Below are positions 62,358 through 64,000 of a stretch of 64,000 nt of DNA, one piece after another. Under the pieces are notes generated by a model. That model did not search any database. It was given only the letters and a program-made list of their open reading frames with translations, and had not been told where the DNA came from. Within the stretch, counting starts at the first letter, position 1, and each line of letters begins with the position of its first letter. Source of the DNA: a virus; the IMG/VR virus record IMGVR_UViG_3300017971_000207, positions 62,001-126,000 of that record; one strand, 5' to 3'. The position numbers and the translations under genes are program-made.

Positions 62358-62662
62358 CTGTCTGTTCTCCTGTGATGATGATCGGGCCTCGGTGCTGGGC
62401 AGCAGGGAGGCTCGGGGTGGTAGTACACGTAGCCCATGCCATAGTCGTCCACTCGGAGCCCCAGAGCGCAGAGCTCCCGGCCGATGTCCGACAGACCGTC
62501 ATGGTCAAGGTCAAAAAGCTCGATTGCCTCCCGCCGGGACAGCCAGAAGAGCTTGGACTCGTAGTGATAGGTGATCCACTGCCAATCCTCCCCCTCCACA
62601 AGGCCGGCAGCCTCAAGGGCGTTCAGGGTAGCAGCGCGGGTGCCGGGACTCAGCTTAGTCAT
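62339..62662 (-). CDS. Small protein, paralogue of 62118 (107 aa)
   Basis: Shares the EDWQW...LSxIGxxLxxLGLxV-x2-YGxG core with 62118. The longer C-terminus is His/Arg-rich. Overlaps the downstream paralogue by 19 nt. Confidence 0.55.
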   Translation of the reverse strand: MTKLSPGTRAATLNALEAAGLVEGEDWQWITYHYESKLFWLSRREAIELFDLDHDGLSDIGRELCALGLRVDDYGMGYVYYHPEPPCCPAPRPDHHHRRTDRWTERL

Positions 62663-62665
62663 CTC

Positions 62666-62902
62666 TCAGACCTCCTTGCAAGCCACCCAAAGGCTCGGGC
62701 TCCAGATGTGGTCTGGCTGATACGCGCCGGTCCGCTCCCGCCACTCCTTGAAGGCGCGGAGCTCAGGCTCATGGCGGCAACCGCCGCACTCTGTCCGCCC
62801 GCAATAGGCTGACTGACAGTGGGCGGGGTACCAGCGCTCCTCGGGAGCACGCCGGCGAGCCTCTCGGGCTTTGATCTGAGCTTTGATGTGGTCGTTTAGC
62901 AT
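62666..62902 (-). CDS. Small Cys/His protein (78 aa)
   Basis: Basic N-terminal helix (HIKAQIKAREARRRAPEERW) then HCQSAYCGRTECGGCRHE, a Cys4/His cluster. Unknown. Confidence 0.5.
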   Translation of the reverse strand: MLNDHIKAQIKAREARRRAPEERWYPAHCQSAYCGRTECGGCRHEPELRAFKEWRERTGAYQPDHIWSPSLWVACKEV

Positions 62903-62967
62903 GGATCGTTGTCGGTTAAGGTGTGGTTAGACGTAACTGTCGGACAATAGGGATCGGCCCCCCAAGC

Positions 62968-62983
62968 GCGACCACGTGGTCGC
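62968..62983. repeat. GCGACCACGTGGTCGC palindrome at the end of 62983
   Basis: Perfect 16-bp palindrome overlapping the TAG stop. Same family as 60613, 53377, 15642 and 6938. Confidence 0.7.
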
Positions 62984-63294
62984 TACCTGAGATACCCCAC
63001 CCCGTAGCGGCTCATGTTGCCCCAGCTGCTGGGGTCGTAGATGTTCCCACGGGAACCCTTAGCTGGCCCCTTCCACCCCCTCGGCTTGAGCACCGTGCCG
63101 TCGTCCTTGCGGACGAAACAGTAGACCGAGCGGCCCGACGAGGACCCGTGGGGGTCTTTGAATACGCGTACATAGCGCGGCCCGGCGGTCGTCCCAAGCG
63201 TGTCGGGCTTGAGCGATGGGTGGTTGTAGCCAAGCCCCAAGGACTCGATGTGGCGGATGAAGGCGGATAGGGCTGTGCTGAAGTCGTTGGTCAT
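62983..63294 (-). CDS. Unknown protein (103 aa)
   Basis: MTNDFSTALSAFIRHIESLG, beta-rich middle (RYVRVFKDPHGSSSGRSVYC), Gly/Ser-rich end. Not recognised. A TTGACA lies upstream within a hairpin (63345-63370). Confidence 0.5.
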   Translation of the reverse strand: MTNDFSTALSAFIRHIESLGLGYNHPSLKPDTLGTTAGPRYVRVFKDPHGSSSGRSVYCFVRKDDGTVLKPRGWKGPAKGSRGNIYDPSSWGNMSRYGVGYLR

Positions 63295-63344
63295 GGTTGG
63301 TCTCGTTGCGTTGGTTGACGGCGGCTGTGAGCTGTGGTAGGGTC

Positions 63345-63370
63345 GAGGACCTCTGTCAAGAGAGGTCCTC
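63345..63370. promoter_or_regulatory. Hairpin overlapping a -35 box
   Basis: GAGGACCTCT-GTCAAG-AGAGGTCCTC; the minus-strand TTGACA (63359-63354) is in the loop and arm. It could be an operator or a terminator for 63381. Confidence 0.5.
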
Positions 63371-63380
63371 GGGGGGCAGA

Positions 63381-63656
63381 CTAGGCGCGGAGGTGGTCAA
63401 AGCAGCACGGGCAGATGTGAGCGCCGGGCCCGAGCTGCTCCCCCTCACGCTTCCCACACTCGTCGCAGGGATGGGTAGGGGAGGTCAGGGTTAGGGGGAG
63501 CACGCGGACCACGAAAGGTTCGCGGGTCGGGTGAGCCTGCGCCACGCGGGCTGCAGCCGCGGCGTAGGAGGGATAGCCCCCGCGGCTAAGGCCGCACAGA
63601 ACGTGCGGGCCAAGGGTGCCGGCGGCTCGGTCTGCTCTACACATGTAGTAATACAT
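63381..63656 (-). CDS. Small zinc protein, probably leaderless (91 aa)
   Basis: C-terminal CDECGKREG and CPCCFDHLRA form a zinc module; the N-terminus has MYYYMCRADRAAG. The promoter -10 ends 8 nt before the ATG and no Shine-Dalgarno is visible. Confidence 0.6.
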   Translation of the reverse strand: MYYYMCRADRAAGTLGPHVLCGLSRGGYPSYAAAAARVAQAHPTREPFVVRVLPLTLTSPTHPCDECGKREGEQLGPGAHICPCCFDHLRA

Positions 63657-63664
63657 TTACCTAT

Positions 63665-63717
63665 AAGATACCCACTAGTCTGACGATTGTCAAGGAAAGT
63701 GAGTACGTTTTCCGCAC
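63665..63717 (-). promoter_or_regulatory. Promoter with upstream dyad (gene 63656)
   Basis: TTGACA (63693-63688), 17 bp, TATCTT (63670-63665). Upstream dyad GTGAGTACGTTTTCCGCAC (63699-63717); the -10 copy is degenerate. Confidence 0.75.
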
Positions 63718-64000
63718 TTTTCTTTTTCCTAATGATTCCGCATAGTGTTGTTAGGTGCCATCGCCGCGCGCGCGCACACGCGCGAGGGGGGTTGATCTGC
63801 GTCGAGATCACTAAACCTCCTCGCAAACCTCCCCCAAGCCTCCCGGATGGCGCGCACAGAACCTCCACCTCCCCTCGACGGGGACGGCTCGTGCTGCCCC
63901 GAGAATCGATTCTAACGCGCCCTCGTGCTCGGGCAGGGCTGAGGGTGTCCGAGAGCCTCGCCCGGCTCCTGGAGGTGTCCTCGGCCGAGTATGGGGCCTT
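63718..64000. other. Right-edge region, no firm gene
   Basis: Contains a 20-bp alternating pyrimidine-purine run (63765-63784) and G/C-rich sequence. A plus-strand frame opens at GTG 63945 (VSESLARLLEVSSAEYGA) and runs off the window; it could be the start of a gene but has only weak support. Confidence 0.3.

Noticed and set aside
63491-63868. 125-codon minus-strand frame over the promoter of 63656
   Set aside because: It crosses the strong promoter and the Z-DNA-like tract and opposes the more credible zinc protein frame.

Overview
The window looks like the interior of a large, high-GC tailed double-stranded DNA phage genome, or a prophage or contig derived from one. It has tightly packed genes that often overlap by 1-8 nt, a complete replication module, nucleotide-metabolism genes, dozens of small zinc-knuckle or unrecognised proteins, and no ribosomal, tRNA-synthetase or other core host genes. 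Most genes lie on the minus strand. The exceptions are plus-strand islands at 22.5-30.2, 41.8-42.1, 44.2-45.3 and 51.2-52.0 kb. Promoters are of the bacterial housekeeping type (TTGACA, 17 bp, TAnnnT), so the host RNA polymerase is probably used. The host cannot be named from the sequence. No terminase, portal, major capsid, tail or DNA polymerase gene is recognisable here, so they presumably lie outside the window.

Layout on the minus strand, read right to left. 14.0-6.7 kb is a replication operon: an initiator with an origin-like iteron array inside its own gene, a DnaC-like loader, DnaB helicase, a small protein, primase and single-stranded DNA-binding protein. It is followed by a DEAH helicase, a double-MerR regulator and a RecA-like recombinase (6.7-0.2 kb). 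22.4-14.2 kb holds a family-4 uracil-DNA glycosylase, a MoxR-type AAA+ ATPase paired with a von Willebrand A protein, and several zinc-binding proteins. 30.2-22.5 kb (plus strand) holds membrane protein and lipoprotein genes, a papain-like protease and two repeat-module proteins, interrupted by a small HNH/ribbon-helix-helix island. 41.7-30.2 kb holds a B12-dependent ribonucleotide reductase, a 2H phosphoesterase, RNase HII, a dual-specificity phosphatase and a UvrD-like helicase. 42.1-57.0 kb is accessory: two HAD proteins, DUF1643, thymidine kinase, two zincin-like proteins, an ATP-grasp protein and a paralogue pair. 45.5-63.7 kb contains many small genes, a number of them behind their own strong promoter, resembling an early or host-takeover region.

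The standout property is intein load. Eleven inteins sit in seven genes (RecA, DEAH helicase x2, DnaB, MoxR, protease x2, ribonucleotide reductase x3, UvrD). They interrupt Walker A, DECH, SAT, the papain catalytic Cys, the papain Asn motif and the radical Cys of the reductase. The MoxR intein contains a complete endonuclease gene in another reading frame. Other notable signals are a lambda-O-like origin, an island that carries a synonymously recoded copy of its target gene's 3' end, a regulon of paired 19-bp dyads flanking promoters, an N-terminal peptide shared by otherwise different proteins, several apparently leaderless genes, and a conserved palindrome at gene 3' ends.
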